DNA of 64,000 nt from Setoptus koraiensis (lineage: Eukaryota > Arthropoda). This document shows, in pieces, positions 1 to 9,422 of the stretch (position 1 is the first letter of the stretch; every line of letters begins with the position of its first letter). The notes below the pieces were generated by a model, which saw nothing but the letters and a program-made list of their open reading frames with translations, had not been told where the DNA came from and made no database searches. A program made the translations under genes and the position numbers. The stretch lies in assembly GCA_048013815.1 (NCBI GenBank), contig CM106585.1, forward strand, positions 18,290,001 to 18,354,000. The letters run 5' to 3'.

Positions 1-464
1 ATATTGGTCTGTGGTTACTGACAGCTGTGAGTAATTACTAATTAGATGATACACAATCGGCGTGGTTACTTGTCAGCCAATTCTGACATTGACAGGATAT
101 TGTGGCCGGCAGGTGAAATTCAGCAATAATATTACCAAGTACGCTTACAGCATTGATTTTCGTGAGTGCGTCTTCGTTCAGCGCTTCATCCAGTCTGCTG
201 CCGGTGATCGGGGGTGGGGAGGGAGGAGGCGACCTCCCCAGCGCCGCGGGGAACTCCCAGCGGCCCCGCTGCCGGTCCCGGACCCCGCAAATTGTCCTAA
301 TCCCTCAAATTTTTCTTATATACAACAAGTACATCGATCTTTGATTTATTCTCTCTATTCTTTGCAATGCTAGCTGAGACCGCCCCAATCCCAGCTCGCC
401 AACCCGAAACGGGGAGCGGTAGGGGGTGGGAGCCTCCCCCGATCACTAGAGTCATCACTTATGT
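1..464. other. gene-free left edge
   Basis: No convincing gene is seen. The stretch has two GC-rich blocks (about 190-300 and 370-445) in AT-rich surroundings. Two donor-like words (near 113 and 165) could belong to a gene outside the window, but no protein can be followed. The poly(A) signal of the F-box gene (AATAAA on the minus strand, 465-470) marks the right border. Confidence 0.5.
204..446. mobile_element. possible MITE-like element with short inverted ends
   Basis: The 11 bases GTGATCGGGGG at 204-214 recur in inverse orientation at 436-446, bounding a 243 bp GC-rich segment. Immediate flanks show no clear target-site duplication and there is no coding capacity. It may be a small non-autonomous DNA element or a chance pair of GC-rich blocks. 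Confidence 0.2.
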
Positions 465-578
465 TTTATTATTATTTAATATATTTTTTACAATATTACG
501 CTTGTTGTCCAAGAGAGAGTTGTCACATTATCACGAAATCGGGTAGAGAGTTTTCCTGGTGTGAGGGGTGGCACAATG

Positions 579-1856
579 TCACCATTTGCTACTGAAACGC
601 AAGATGAAGTCCTTGTTGAACTCCAATAGAGTTGGCCTGAGTCGATTCAAACTCGACTCAATGTCTTGATTGATAGACTTTGTTGACAGGTGTAACATTT
701 TCAAGCGACCCAATCGGTGCAAATGGTCGGACATTTGATCTGTAACTTCATCCAGGAACGAATAAGAGTCTATAGTGAGATATTTTAAACCGGTTAGATG
801 ATCCACCATGCTGAACAATGTGTCCGGCAGTGGTTCGTCAAACAACAAAGGCATATCACAGCTAGAATCATCCATGAAATGTAGTGTCTCTAAATTGATC
901 ATGTGCTGTAGGCAATACAATTGATCCTCATCTATTGAATTGTCGGCGTCTATTGCTCGACTGTAATGCACCTTCAGATCAACAAGTGAGGATAGGTCAA
1001 TTCGAGCCGCATAGTAGATCAAATCCGACAAACTGATTGATTTCAAAGTTTTAATTTGGGGACTTTGCTCCAGCAATGCTTCCGCTATCTCTCTAATGGG
1101 AGGATTTGATATATTTATCGTGTCCAATCGCCCTCCAGATGGCAATACTTCTCTGCAATCCTCTAGATGATCTAAATCATCGAATCTATTGCAACACAGG
1201 TTTATTCGGCGCAAATTTGGCGACCGCGATATCATGGTCCAAAAACAGCAGCCAGTAACATTGTGACACGACACCAGTTCTAAACGAGTCAGTCTAGGCA
1301 TAGTGTCGCTATCTAACAAATTGGCTGCGTCACAACAGCAGCCTACACTGGAGAAATCTATGAACCACAATTCTAATAGTTTTAATGTTTGACTAACACC
1401 GAAGGAACTCATCAAACTGTTTCGATCTATTTTCATGTACCGTCTAACGTAGATATTCAGGCCAGAGCAATAATAAAAATATCTTGCCAGAAACTCTTCA
1501 ATCAGTTGACATTCAGTTTTGTGTTTCTGGCGAATCACATTTGTGTCGCAATCGTCCAAATCATCTGTATTGTCCTCATTGTCATTCTGTGATTGTATTC
1601 TCAATAGCTCTTGTCTAAGGTGTTTATAGTAGATGTCATAGAAATCAATATTGTCAAACTGTTGAGTCATACCTTTGGTTTGTTCCTCAACATGCAATCT
1701 ACCTATGATGTCGTGAGCCACTTTTGCATGACCTTTTGATGTTACATAACGAGATAAATAGTACCATCTTTTGTTGACTAATGCACAACTCAGTAGTGTT
1801 GAACGATCCAAGTACTCAAATATAGTCAAGAGAGCGTAATCGTCGAGCTGGTCCAT
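579..1856 (-). CDS. F-box/LRR protein (SCF substrate receptor)
   Basis: Single-exon gene of 425 codons. Residues 1-45 (DQLDDYALLTIFEYLDRSTL and following) are an F-box: a Leu-rich start, then the conserved LVNKRWYYLSR helix. The rest has irregular leucine-rich repeats, for example LTRLELVSCHNVTG, LRRINLCCNRFDDL, LETLHFMDD, LKYLTIDSYSF and LKMLHLSTKSI. F-box/LRR proteins bind SKP1 and present substrates to the SCF ubiquitin ligase; which substrate is unknown here. The ATG at 1854-1856 places the F-box at the very N-terminus, as usual. A poly(A) signal lies about 110 bp past the stop. The gene diverges from PCF11 across about 0.8 kb. A SKP1 family gene lies 10 kb away. Confidence 0.85.
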   Translation of the reverse strand: MDQLDDYALLTIFEYLDRSTLLSCALVNKRWYYLSRYVTSKGHAKVAHDIIGRLHVEEQTKGMTQQFDNIDFYDIYYKHLRQELLRIQSQNDNEDNTDDLDDCDTNVIRQKHKTECQLIEEFLARYFYYCSGLNIYVRRYMKIDRNSLMSSFGVSQTLKLLELWFIDFSSVGCCCDAANLLDSDTMPRLTRLELVSCHNVTGCCFWTMISRSPNLRRINLCCNRFDDLDHLEDCREVLPSGGRLDTINISNPPIREIAEALLEQSPQIKTLKSISLSDLIYYAARIDLSSLVDLKVHYSRAIDADNSIDEDQLYCLQHMINLETLHFMDDSSCDMPLLFDEPLPDTLFSMVDHLTGLKYLTIDSYSFLDEVTDQMSDHLHRLGRLKMLHLSTKSINQDIESSLNRLRPTLLEFNKDFILRFSSKW

Positions 1857-2669
1857 CTTATGAAGCTACTTGATGATTGATTGGGACTGGATTTAATTGG
1901 TGTCGATTGATTTGTCTCAAGATGTGATTATTTAGGATTATGGTAGAAGAGTTGTTGATAAGATGCCTTAGTTCGGGCATCGTATCTTGCATTATTTTTG
2001 TTTGCATCTAGAGCATTCGCGACATCATGTGACTGGTGGGGAGCGTCGAGTGTTGTGCAAAATAAGAACTTGTTTTGCTTGCAAGTCCTGCTCGCTTGCC
2101 AAAGAAGAGGGATATTTATATATAAGATCTACTCGAAATTCCATATCTTCAAAGAAATAAGAGAGCACAAAGAAATAATTCGCCTATGTGAAGACGCTTA
2201 CAATATTCACGTATGAATAGAGCGCAAAACAAGAGTTGTCGATATTTTTCAAATCAAACTTTCGCGCTTAACTTTTAACGCACGCGCATAAATTCATCGC
2301 GCATTTTATATTTATTTCAAGTTTACGGCCCAAATAAATCGCATTGCAGCTGCTTCCACTGTGTTGTTATTATTACAAATGATAATAATATATCATAATA
2401 TTATTATTATCAAATAATAATCATCATCGTATTATTACTATTATTATTGTCTTCACTTCAAACATCATTTTCTTCAATATAATGATCTCTGGCTAACGCT
2501 ATTTTTATTAATAATATTGTAACTACAACTATACCATCATTTGCAGTATAGCCACTTCAATATTGTCAGAGTGGTGCATCTGGGTGACATTATTTGGCAA
2601 TCGATCATCGCCAGTACAATTAATAAGCGTAATAATACAACAGTAATAATAATAATAATCGCATCACAT
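1857..2669. promoter_or_regulatory. divergent intergenic region between F-box gene and PCF11
   Basis: An AT-rich stretch of about 0.8 kb between two divergent starts, so it should hold both promoters. It contains an (ATT)n-like microsatellite around 2375-2455. An acceptor-like TTTGCAG at about 2540 could end a 5'UTR intron of PCF11. No other gene is seen. Confidence 0.4.
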
Positions 2670-4301
2670 ATGGAGGGAGCTAGCAAGGAAGCATTGGAGG
2701 CGGCTGCTGATTACAAATCATCTCTAAGTGATCTTAAGAATGACTCAAGACCCGTGATAGATATTCTGACGACATTAGCTGCCGAGAGTAAAATATATTC
2801 ACCTCAATTAGTTTATACAATTGATCAACGACTCAAAAGTGCGCCCCGAAATGAAAAATTTCCTATACTATGTTTAATAGATTCCATATGCAAGAATGTA
2901 AAAGACTCTAATTATGTTCAATTATTTACCCAAAATATAGTATCAAATTTCTGCTACGTATTCAAAGAAGAAATGAACGAAACAAACAGAGTAACTATGT
3001 ATAGGATGCGCAAATCTTGGGAGACTCTTAAAATATTTCCAATGCAAAAATTAAATGCTATAGATACCAGAATTAGGAAAATTGATCCCGCTTGGCCAGT
3101 GTCTGCAAAAGATACTAATGCTAACAAAAGATATAATAACAATAATAATAATAATGCTCCTATAAATAAAATTGCCAAGAAAAATGCCGCAAACCTCAGC
3201 GAAACTAGGGTTGTTGTAGCGAAAGATACAAGCGTTCGCCCATTAGATGTATTACCTGTTCAACCTGTTCAACCGGTGCCCCAACAACAACAACCGCAAT
3301 TACCTCCGCCTTTAGTTACTACCAACGGTCAGATGGTTGGGGAGGCTTGGTTTTCAGACTGTGATTATCGTGTCTATCAAAATACACAGACAGACATGAA
3401 TGTTGCTTCAGCGCAACAATGCCCACAACCCCAACCACCACCTCCGCCGCCCGAACCAGCTGTTGTGCATGTAGACGATCTACTTGAAAGTCTAGTGCAC
3501 TCTGGTCTCATTAGAAGTCAGGGATCTATGAATAACGATTTCAATAATCAACCCACAAGTCCGATACAAATAGATAATATCCTCAGTGGTCATAATATGA
3601 TGCCGCCACCGCAGCCTCCTCCACAGCAACAACAGCAACTGCTACCCATAGTGCCACCCTCGTTACATCAACTCAAGATCGAAGAGGATCCTCCCATTGA
3701 ATACAAAGTTTCTTCGTTACGTATACTTCGCAAATCTCTTATCAATTCTTTATATGCCGGTAAACAATGCACAAACTGTTCAATGAGATTCGAAGATCAA
3801 GACAGCAAGCGTTATTCTATTCATCTGGATTGGCATTTCAGACAAAATTTCAAAAGTGAAACCACTGTTCAGCAACCTGCAAGAAGAAAATGGTATTATC
3901 CTCTAGAACTATGGTGTCAATTTAGAGAGATACACGATGAGGAGGCTGATAATCAAAATCAATTTAACAAACAAAATTCCCCATATAAAAATGATAGTAA
4001 TAGCACTTCCACAAATATCGATTCTAATTGTTCTAGTAATGTCAATGTTTCTGGTGTTGGTGGTAAACAGTCGTCGCGTTCTCTCTCCTCTTCTGAGAAT
4101 AGCCCTCCAACTGTTGTGGCATCTCAAGACGAAGAAAAGAATATCTGCTCAGTGTGTTATGAGAAGTTTGAAAAATTCTGGGCTGAAGATGACGAAGAAT
4201 GGCAGCTCCGGAATGCCGTTCGTCACGATGACAATGACAAAGTGTATCATCCTATATGTTTGACTGACATGTTACACAATAGTTGTCCGGTGTTCTCATG
4301 A
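2670..4301 (+). CDS. PCF11-like pre-mRNA cleavage complex II protein
   Basis: Residues about 8-135 form a CTD-interacting domain (DYKSSLSDLKNDSRPVIDIL, then KFPILCLIDSICKNV and RMRKSWETLKIF), which binds the phosphorylated RNA polymerase II C-terminal domain. A Q/P/N-rich linker follows. Near the C-terminus are two zinc-finger-like clusters: CTNC at residue 367 with a downstream HLDWH pair, and CSVC at 493 with YHPIC. CID plus paired C-terminal zinc fingers is the PCF11 layout, which acts in 3'-end cleavage and transcription termination. I chose the ATG at 2670 because the frame upstream of it (an earlier ATG lies at 2541) is low-complexity and the CID begins soon after. At 543 residues it is close to yeast size and far shorter than typical animal PCF11. 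AATAAA lies at 4362-4367. Confidence 0.85.
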   Translation: MEGASKEALEAAADYKSSLSDLKNDSRPVIDILTTLAAESKIYSPQLVYTIDQRLKSAPRNEKFPILCLIDSICKNVKDSNYVQLFTQNIVSNFCYVFKEEMNETNRVTMYRMRKSWETLKIFPMQKLNAIDTRIRKIDPAWPVSAKDTNANKRYNNNNNNNAPINKIAKKNAANLSETRVVVAKDTSVRPLDVLPVQPVQPVPQQQQPQLPPPLVTTNGQMVGEAWFSDCDYRVYQNTQTDMNVASAQQCPQPQPPPPPPEPAVVHVDDLLESLVHSGLIRSQGSMNNDFNNQPTSPIQIDNILSGHNMMPPPQPPPQQQQQLLPIVPPSLHQLKIEEDPPIEYKVSSLRILRKSLINSLYAGKQCTNCSMRFEDQDSKRYSIHLDWHFRQNFKSETTVQQPARRKWYYPLELWCQFREIHDEEADNQNQFNKQNSPYKNDSNSTSTNIDSNCSSNVNVSGVGGKQSSRSLSSSENSPPTVVASQDEEKNICSVCYEKFEKFWAEDDEEWQLRNAVRHDDNDKVYHPICLTDMLHNSCPVFS

Positions 4302-4488
4302 GATTATATTCTCAAGAATCTAGCACACAATATAAGCGATAAACCAGAAGTTATCGAACGAAATAAACGACTGATGATAGTTAAGTTTTTATTAAATTAC
4401 TAGCAGTGATTCTCATTCAACAATATCTTTCAATATAAATTTATTAATAAAGCTACCATAAACAAGCAAATGTTGACTACATATTGTA

Positions 4489-4872
4489 CTAATCTTTTTC
4501 TGGCTTCTTGAGACTTGTCATCTTGAGTGATTGTCTCAATCTATCCAATATTTGTGCGTCTTCCTCTTGTTGAAGTTCCAACAATGATTCTGTTGATATA
4601 ATATCTCGGCAAACTGTCTGTTCTAGTCCTGATGACGACGATTTCTTCACGTCGGGTCTCTGATTGAAGTAATGATTATCGGCTAGACGCTCAAGAGCAG
4701 CCAGTTGTTTTTCTAGCACCTTCGGATTTTTAATGGAGCTCATCTCGCCAAGGGGAAAGTGTTGTCCAATTTGATCACGCATCATCTGGCCGTAGTCTCT
4801 GCCTTTTTTAGTTTCGTCTAATGGCCATTTCTTGCATATATTTATGAATCTTCGATATAGTGAAGACGCCAT
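4489..4872 (-). CDS. UQCC2, complex III assembly factor
   Basis: A 127-residue single-exon protein starting MASSLYRRFINICKKWPLDE, closely matching the start of animal UQCC2 ([21 protein letters not shown] in humans). The DETKKGRDYG block and the later ISTESLLELQ region also match. UQCC2 works in mitochondria with UQCC1 in cytochrome b synthesis or stability during assembly of respiratory complex III. Length is near the usual 126 residues. It converges with PCF11 (188 bp between stops). An AATAAA on the minus strand lies at 4440-4445. A 70-codon frame overlaps its start from upstream in another frame (5054 to 4842). Confidence 0.88.
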   Translation of the reverse strand: MASSLYRRFINICKKWPLDETKKGRDYGQMMRDQIGQHFPLGEMSSIKNPKVLEKQLAALERLADNHYFNQRPDVKKSSSSGLEQTVCRDIISTESLLELQQEEDAQILDRLRQSLKMTSLKKPEKD

Positions 4873-5226
4873 GCCGACGAATTCACTGTCTCAATAGATA
4901 GATAGTGGTGACACCAGAGTTTGCTGAAGGGAGATAACAGTTGCATACTTTTATCTGCATAAAGCACATGTATGGCATCGAAAATGAAAGCTCGATTTTT
5001 GTCATTCAAAACAGAATCAGCTGGTCGCCAATCGAAGCGGTGAGTCATGACCACTCAAGCAACAGCAAAACTATATTTTCGTAATAAATCACCGAGTATA
5101 TTAGAACAGGTAAATAAATTTGAAACTAATAGACCTATGTATGGATTTATTTGTTACAGGGAAATAATGTCACTTAGAAATATACGTATATGCTCTGTTT
5201 TCTATAAGCGCCCAATGTGTGCAATC

Positions 5227-6564
5227 TCAATAGTTTAAGGCACCTGTCTCCTTCAATTCATTCAGTCTTTGCAATGCCTTCAAGGCTGTGATTGGATTAT
5301 CTTTTGCGGAGCCACTGGCATTCTTTAGAGGCGAAAACTCCAGCTCGCGATTCACCTCCCAGACGGCAAACTCCTGAGTAAACTCAAATACATCAAAAAT
5401 AAATTTCTCCAACTTAACCCCATTGGGCTCTATCGGCTTCACTATGTCACCCGTATCTAGGTCAACGTGCGGTATCTTCTTGATGGCCACATGATGCCTT
5501 AGTCCCGACTTATTGTAGCACACATCGCGTAGGAATGATACTCGAAAGAAATGGTCACAAATGTTTCCGGCGTCATAAACTAGACGTCCAGTGGACTCGT
5601 CCTTCTGATGAGATATACTCTCGGATACCTCACTATATTCAATTACTTTATATTGGCCACTGACGCGACAGATGATGCCCACAGATTCTGTTGGCTCTCT
5701 TTTTTGGACGATCTTTGCGCCGGCGTCCACCTGCTTGTTTATGCAATACCCTACAAACATGGGATCGCAAACTCTAACAAGTATATTGTCGACACAATAT
5801 ACATGGACGTATTCAATTCCGCGGTCCTCCATGTCCGTGATAATGTCGTGTTTTTTCAAGGCATCGTATAAGCCGCCATTACCATCCGGCGAGGTAGCAA
5901 CTTTATACTTTTGGCTGAGTAAAATTTTACCATCAAATGAGAAGCATGGTAATGTGTTTTGTTCAAAGAATACAACATCCTGAGGGTCCAAGCCAAAGTA
6001 GTTCTTTTGTTCGAAAAACTCTTTAGTCTGGGACTCCGTTGCTTCACTTGTCATAATATACCAGACAATACGGGCCCTCTGACCAGTTGCCATCTCTGTG
6101 GGCCTATTAAGTTCCAGAATGCGCTCGGCTTGTATTTGAAACAGTGTCTTTCCACAGCCAACATCGAACATACCCTTGGGATGGTCAACGCCAAGACGCG
6201 TTCCTTGTCCGCCCGCTAGCAGGATGGCAGCCACCTTACCCTCGCCTATTTTCAACAGGCCTTCTTCGCGGTATTTCTTTAAAATATCCGGATCACCTTG
6301 AGCGCTTTCTCGCACTTGTTGTGGTAGCGCCTCAATGAGTTCGTCATCGATTTGACGAGTGTTCTGGCATTCTTCTTCGTCTGAATCCTTTGCCTCCTTC
6401 TGGATGTAAATCCGTTTTAAATCACTTATTTTCGCCCAATCAATACTCTTCAAGTCATTAGATAGCTCTTCTTTTTTTGAATCTTCCAGTTCATGCCAAT
6501 ATTTGATGAGATGCTCTTGTTGTTGCTCTTTTAGTAGAGCTTCGATAGATTGCAAGTCGGACAT
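5227..6564 (-). CDS. UDP-N-acetylglucosamine pyrophosphorylase
   Basis: A single-exon protein of 445 residues. LLAGGQGTRLG (115-125) is the nucleotide-binding signature of UDP-sugar pyrophosphorylases. PDGNGGLY (226-233), HVYCVDNILV, NAGNI-like YDAGNICDHFF and KKIPHVD are UAP1 hallmarks. It makes UDP-GlcNAc from UTP and GlcNAc-1-phosphate in the cytosol, feeding chitin, N-glycan and GPI synthesis; the fly gene is mummy. The frame ends shortly after EFSPLKNASGSAKDNPITAL. The usual last 70 or so residues, including the EISPLISYxGEGLE block, are absent, and I found no exon supplying them before UQCC2. AATAAA for the minus strand lies at 5146-5151. The start is the only ATG preceding the conserved N-terminal helices. 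Confidence 0.9.
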   Translation of the reverse strand: MSDLQSIEALLKEQQQEHLIKYWHELEDSKKEELSNDLKSIDWAKISDLKRIYIQKEAKDSDEEECQNTRQIDDELIEALPQQVRESAQGDPDILKKYREEGLLKIGEGKVAAILLAGGQGTRLGVDHPKGMFDVGCGKTLFQIQAERILELNRPTEMATGQRARIVWYIMTSEATESQTKEFFEQKNYFGLDPQDVVFFEQNTLPCFSFDGKILLSQKYKVATSPDGNGGLYDALKKHDIITDMEDRGIEYVHVYCVDNILVRVCDPMFVGYCINKQVDAGAKIVQKREPTESVGIICRVSGQYKVIEYSEVSESISHQKDESTGRLVYDAGNICDHFFRVSFLRDVCYNKSGLRHHVAIKKIPHVDLDTGDIVKPIEPNGVKLEKFIFDVFEFTQEFAVWEVNRELEFSPLKNASGSAKDNPITALKALQRLNELKETGALNY

Positions 6565-8232
6565 TTCTGTTGGACTACTTAATTATTGAGATAAAATATT
6601 TAGCGAGTATCTGTTGTGCACAAACACACTTAAATATTGAATTTGTTAAAATTTGCTGGTTTTTGGAATATTAGCTACTAATTAGAGTAAATGAATCGAA
6701 TATTGCTCGAATAATTCTATTTGATGACTACTCCACTGATTGCTGTCGTTAGGTGCTTTCGCGTCGAAATCTGATTCTGGATTGGCACTTCGAAGCTTGT
6801 ATCACATACTAAAGTTGCATACCAGTAAGTATAGATTGTTATCGAGAAGGAGAGAGATAGTTTGTGAAGAAGATTCTCGTTCTCATTCAAGCTATACGAT
6901 TATTATTGCCGTGTATGTGTGCAGCATAACAGGTTGTCCAGTCTAAATCCAGCCACTGATGTTGTTGTTAGTAGTTGATGCTGTTGCTATTGTTGTTCTT
7001 TTCTTGTTCTCCGTCCATTTTCCAATTGTTGCACTCCAATTTGTAGAGTAACCTTAGTCAGTATTATCGTTGTCGTCATATTACTATCTTCACCTCGTTA
7101 GATCATGTAGTATATAATGGCAGAACATGCAGACTATTATGTGTGCGTTTAGAAAATAATGATCTCAAATCCAGCTCACTACTATCTATTCATACAAGTA
7201 CCACCAACGAAATGATAATATATTGTGCATCTATCTGGGCATCATATGGTGTAGGCTGAGGATTAATGTGAGCGGTTACGACAAACCGAAAGAATTTACG
7301 ATACTATAATATAATGTATAATAATAGATAATGAGAATAATGATGTTCAAGTCAGTTCAATCATCTTGCTGTTGTTACATGTACACGGAGCTCCATATAT
7401 AGAAAAACGGCTTGATCGATCGTGTTGTTAATCGATTCAAGTTGGGCTATTATTTCAGTTGGACATCGGCGTAGCAGCCGTGTGTGTCGAGGTAGATCTA
7501 TGTGGTGGTTAAAGCGTTTGATCCACCGGCTGGAGATGATTTATACTGACACTCATGGTAGTATCAGATATTTTCTATATTGGTCGTTTTGTCTGCAGAT
7601 TGAACAGCACAATAATTGGCCAGTGAAGATCCGAATAATAAACGTTTGCCTCGGCAAACAGGTTGGAGATTAACAACTTAGCACTCAATATATATTGAGT
7701 TGAGAATATTTCGCAGTTGTATAATTGCAAAGTATAACCAACCGGCCTCCTTTGTAGCGTCGCCTTTCTACCAGCAGAGATTTTTGATGAGATAGGTAAT
7801 AATTGCCGCTACTGATAACAGCAAGAGTTCTATAGTGTGAGAGTCCGGTGATGCTTGATTGACTAGATTATCGCCGCTATCGTTTGATCTCACCTCATTT
7901 TATTGGATTTGCATCACCATTCCTGCCAGTGCCGTCATTATATCGAGATAATATCGACAGCCAGAGTGACCGCACTGTTGCCACCGCTTTACTAATCAGC
8001 ACCAGCTGATTTGGTTAATATCGGTCAAATGTCACTAGGCGGCACCTCGAGCAATCTCCCTCATATTGCACGATCATAAGAGCCACTTATCCTGGATCGG
8101 ATATGATCATCGTTACATGTCCTGTCGCCGTTTATCTAATATATCCCCTATATTTTGGGTGTTTTTCGTTGCCTTCGTCACCATCTCAACCTCAAAAATC
8201 GGCCAAGAGTCCGGCCACTGGGGCCACCTGTC
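6565..8232. other. intergenic region between UAP1 and PSMA3
   Basis: About 1.7 kb of AT-rich DNA. Small open frames at 6740-6946, 7422-7673 and 8066-8266 show no recognisable domain or consistent splice partners. One donor-like site (CCAGTAAGT near 6825) was not matched to an exon. It should hold the UAP1 promoter at its left end. Confidence 0.4.
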
Positions 8233-8545
8233 GAGATTGAGAGGTAATTGGCGCCATTTCATTTGAATTTTCTTCTTACGCCTGCGTCAAATTGGTGAAG
8301 AAGCCAAAGCATAACCAAAGGCCTGAATGTTACCGAAACTTATGCTTAAAACGAATGAAAAGTAAACATGTTCTAGTGCGGACTGCATTGTAAGAATCAA
8401 ACAACAACCGGCCACATTTATCGAGAACATTTAGTTTGTATCCATTATCAACATTCATTACTATTGATTACCCTACTGTCACACTATTTCTTCCTACTTG
8501 GAGTCTTGGCAACAGCACGGACTATTGATAATTTGAATCATATTG
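8233..8545 (+). repeat. duplicated upstream cassette, copy 1 (before PSMA3)
   Basis: About 300 bp similar to 10530-10830. Shared words in the same order include TTTCATTTGAATTTTCTTC, GCCTGCGTCAAATT, GAATGAAAAGTAA, CATGTTCT and TTTAGTTTGTATCC. It ends about 30 bp before the PSMA3 start, so it probably contains the core promoter and 5'UTR. Identity is estimated by eye at about 75-80 percent, with small gaps. Confidence 0.8.
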
Positions 8546-8572
8546 TAGTATCAGTCGATTACACTAGACATC

Positions 8573-9346
8573 ATGAGCTCAATTGGAACTGGCTACGATC
8601 TATCGGCGTCACAATTCTCGCCTGATGGACGTGTTTTTCAAGTGGAATACGCACAAAAGGCTGTTGACAACAGCGGAACTATCATCGCTCTTAGAGGCAA
8701 GGATGGCGTTGTGATTGCAGTTGAAAAATTGATAGTATCCAAATTATATGAGAAGGGCTCAAACAAACGTATATTTTCAATAGATGGACACATAAGCTGT
8801 GGTGTTGCCGGCTTCATGCCAGACGCTAGAGCATTGGTAGAGCAGGCCAGAAAGACAGCACAAGAATATCGAAAAGAATATGGCGTCCCAGTTCCAATGA
8901 AATACCTTAAAGAAAGAGTGGCCATGTATGTACATGCCTACACCCTCTACTCAGCCTTTAGACCATTTGGCGCTAGTCTTGTGATGGCATCTTATGATAA
9001 GCATGATGGACCTCAATTGTTTTGCGTAGATCCATCCGGTTTAGGATTGGGGCATTACTCGCTTGCCGTTGGAAAGGGAAAACAAGCGGCGAAGGCTGAA
9101 ATAGAAAAAGTTAAGTTTGAGAACATGACATGTCGTGATTTGGTCAAGGAAGCCGCCAAGATTATTTACACTGTACACGATGAAATCAAGGATAAAGCCT
9201 TTGAGTTAGAGCTTAGTTGGGTGGGAGAATGTACTGGCGGACTTCATAAGTTGGTGCCAGAAAATATCCATAAGGAAGCCGAACAGGCGGCCAAGGATGC
9301 CCTGAAGCAGGAAACATCTTCAGATGAGGAAATGGTCAGGGGTTAG
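8573..9346 (+). CDS. 20S proteasome subunit alpha type 3 (alpha-7)
   Basis: A 257-residue single-exon protein starting [20 protein letters not shown], the alpha-subunit N-terminal signature, with FQVEYA following. [14 protein letters not shown] and [13 protein letters not shown] are typical of PSMA3. It forms part of the alpha ring of the 20S proteasome, which gates the catalytic chamber. It is not a catalytic subunit. The acidic C-terminus (ETSSDEEM) resembles the CK2-phosphorylated tail of other PSMA3 proteins. The gene converges with GPN3 (76 bp between stops). AATAAA at 9384-9389 overlaps the opposing minus-strand signal of GPN3. The upstream 300 bp resembles that of RPL7A. Confidence 0.95.
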   Translation: MSSIGTGYDLSASQFSPDGRVFQVEYAQKAVDNSGTIIALRGKDGVVIAVEKLIVSKLYEKGSNKRIFSIDGHISCGVAGFMPDARALVEQARKTAQEYRKEYGVPVPMKYLKERVAMYVHAYTLYSAFRPFGASLVMASYDKHDGPQLFCVDPSGLGLGHYSLAVGKGKQAAKAEIEKVKFENMTCRDLVKEAAKIIYTVHDEIKDKAFELELSWVGECTGGLHKLVPENIHKEAEQAAKDALKQETSSDEEMVRG

Positions 9347-9422
9347 AGCCTATGTAAAGAACATATGTAATGTGTAATATTTTAATAAAGTATATACATC
9401 AAGTGAAATGGCTCGATAAATC

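Noticed and set aside
6740-6946. 68-codon frame between UAP1 and PSMA3
   Set aside because: No recognisable protein and inconsistent splice signals.
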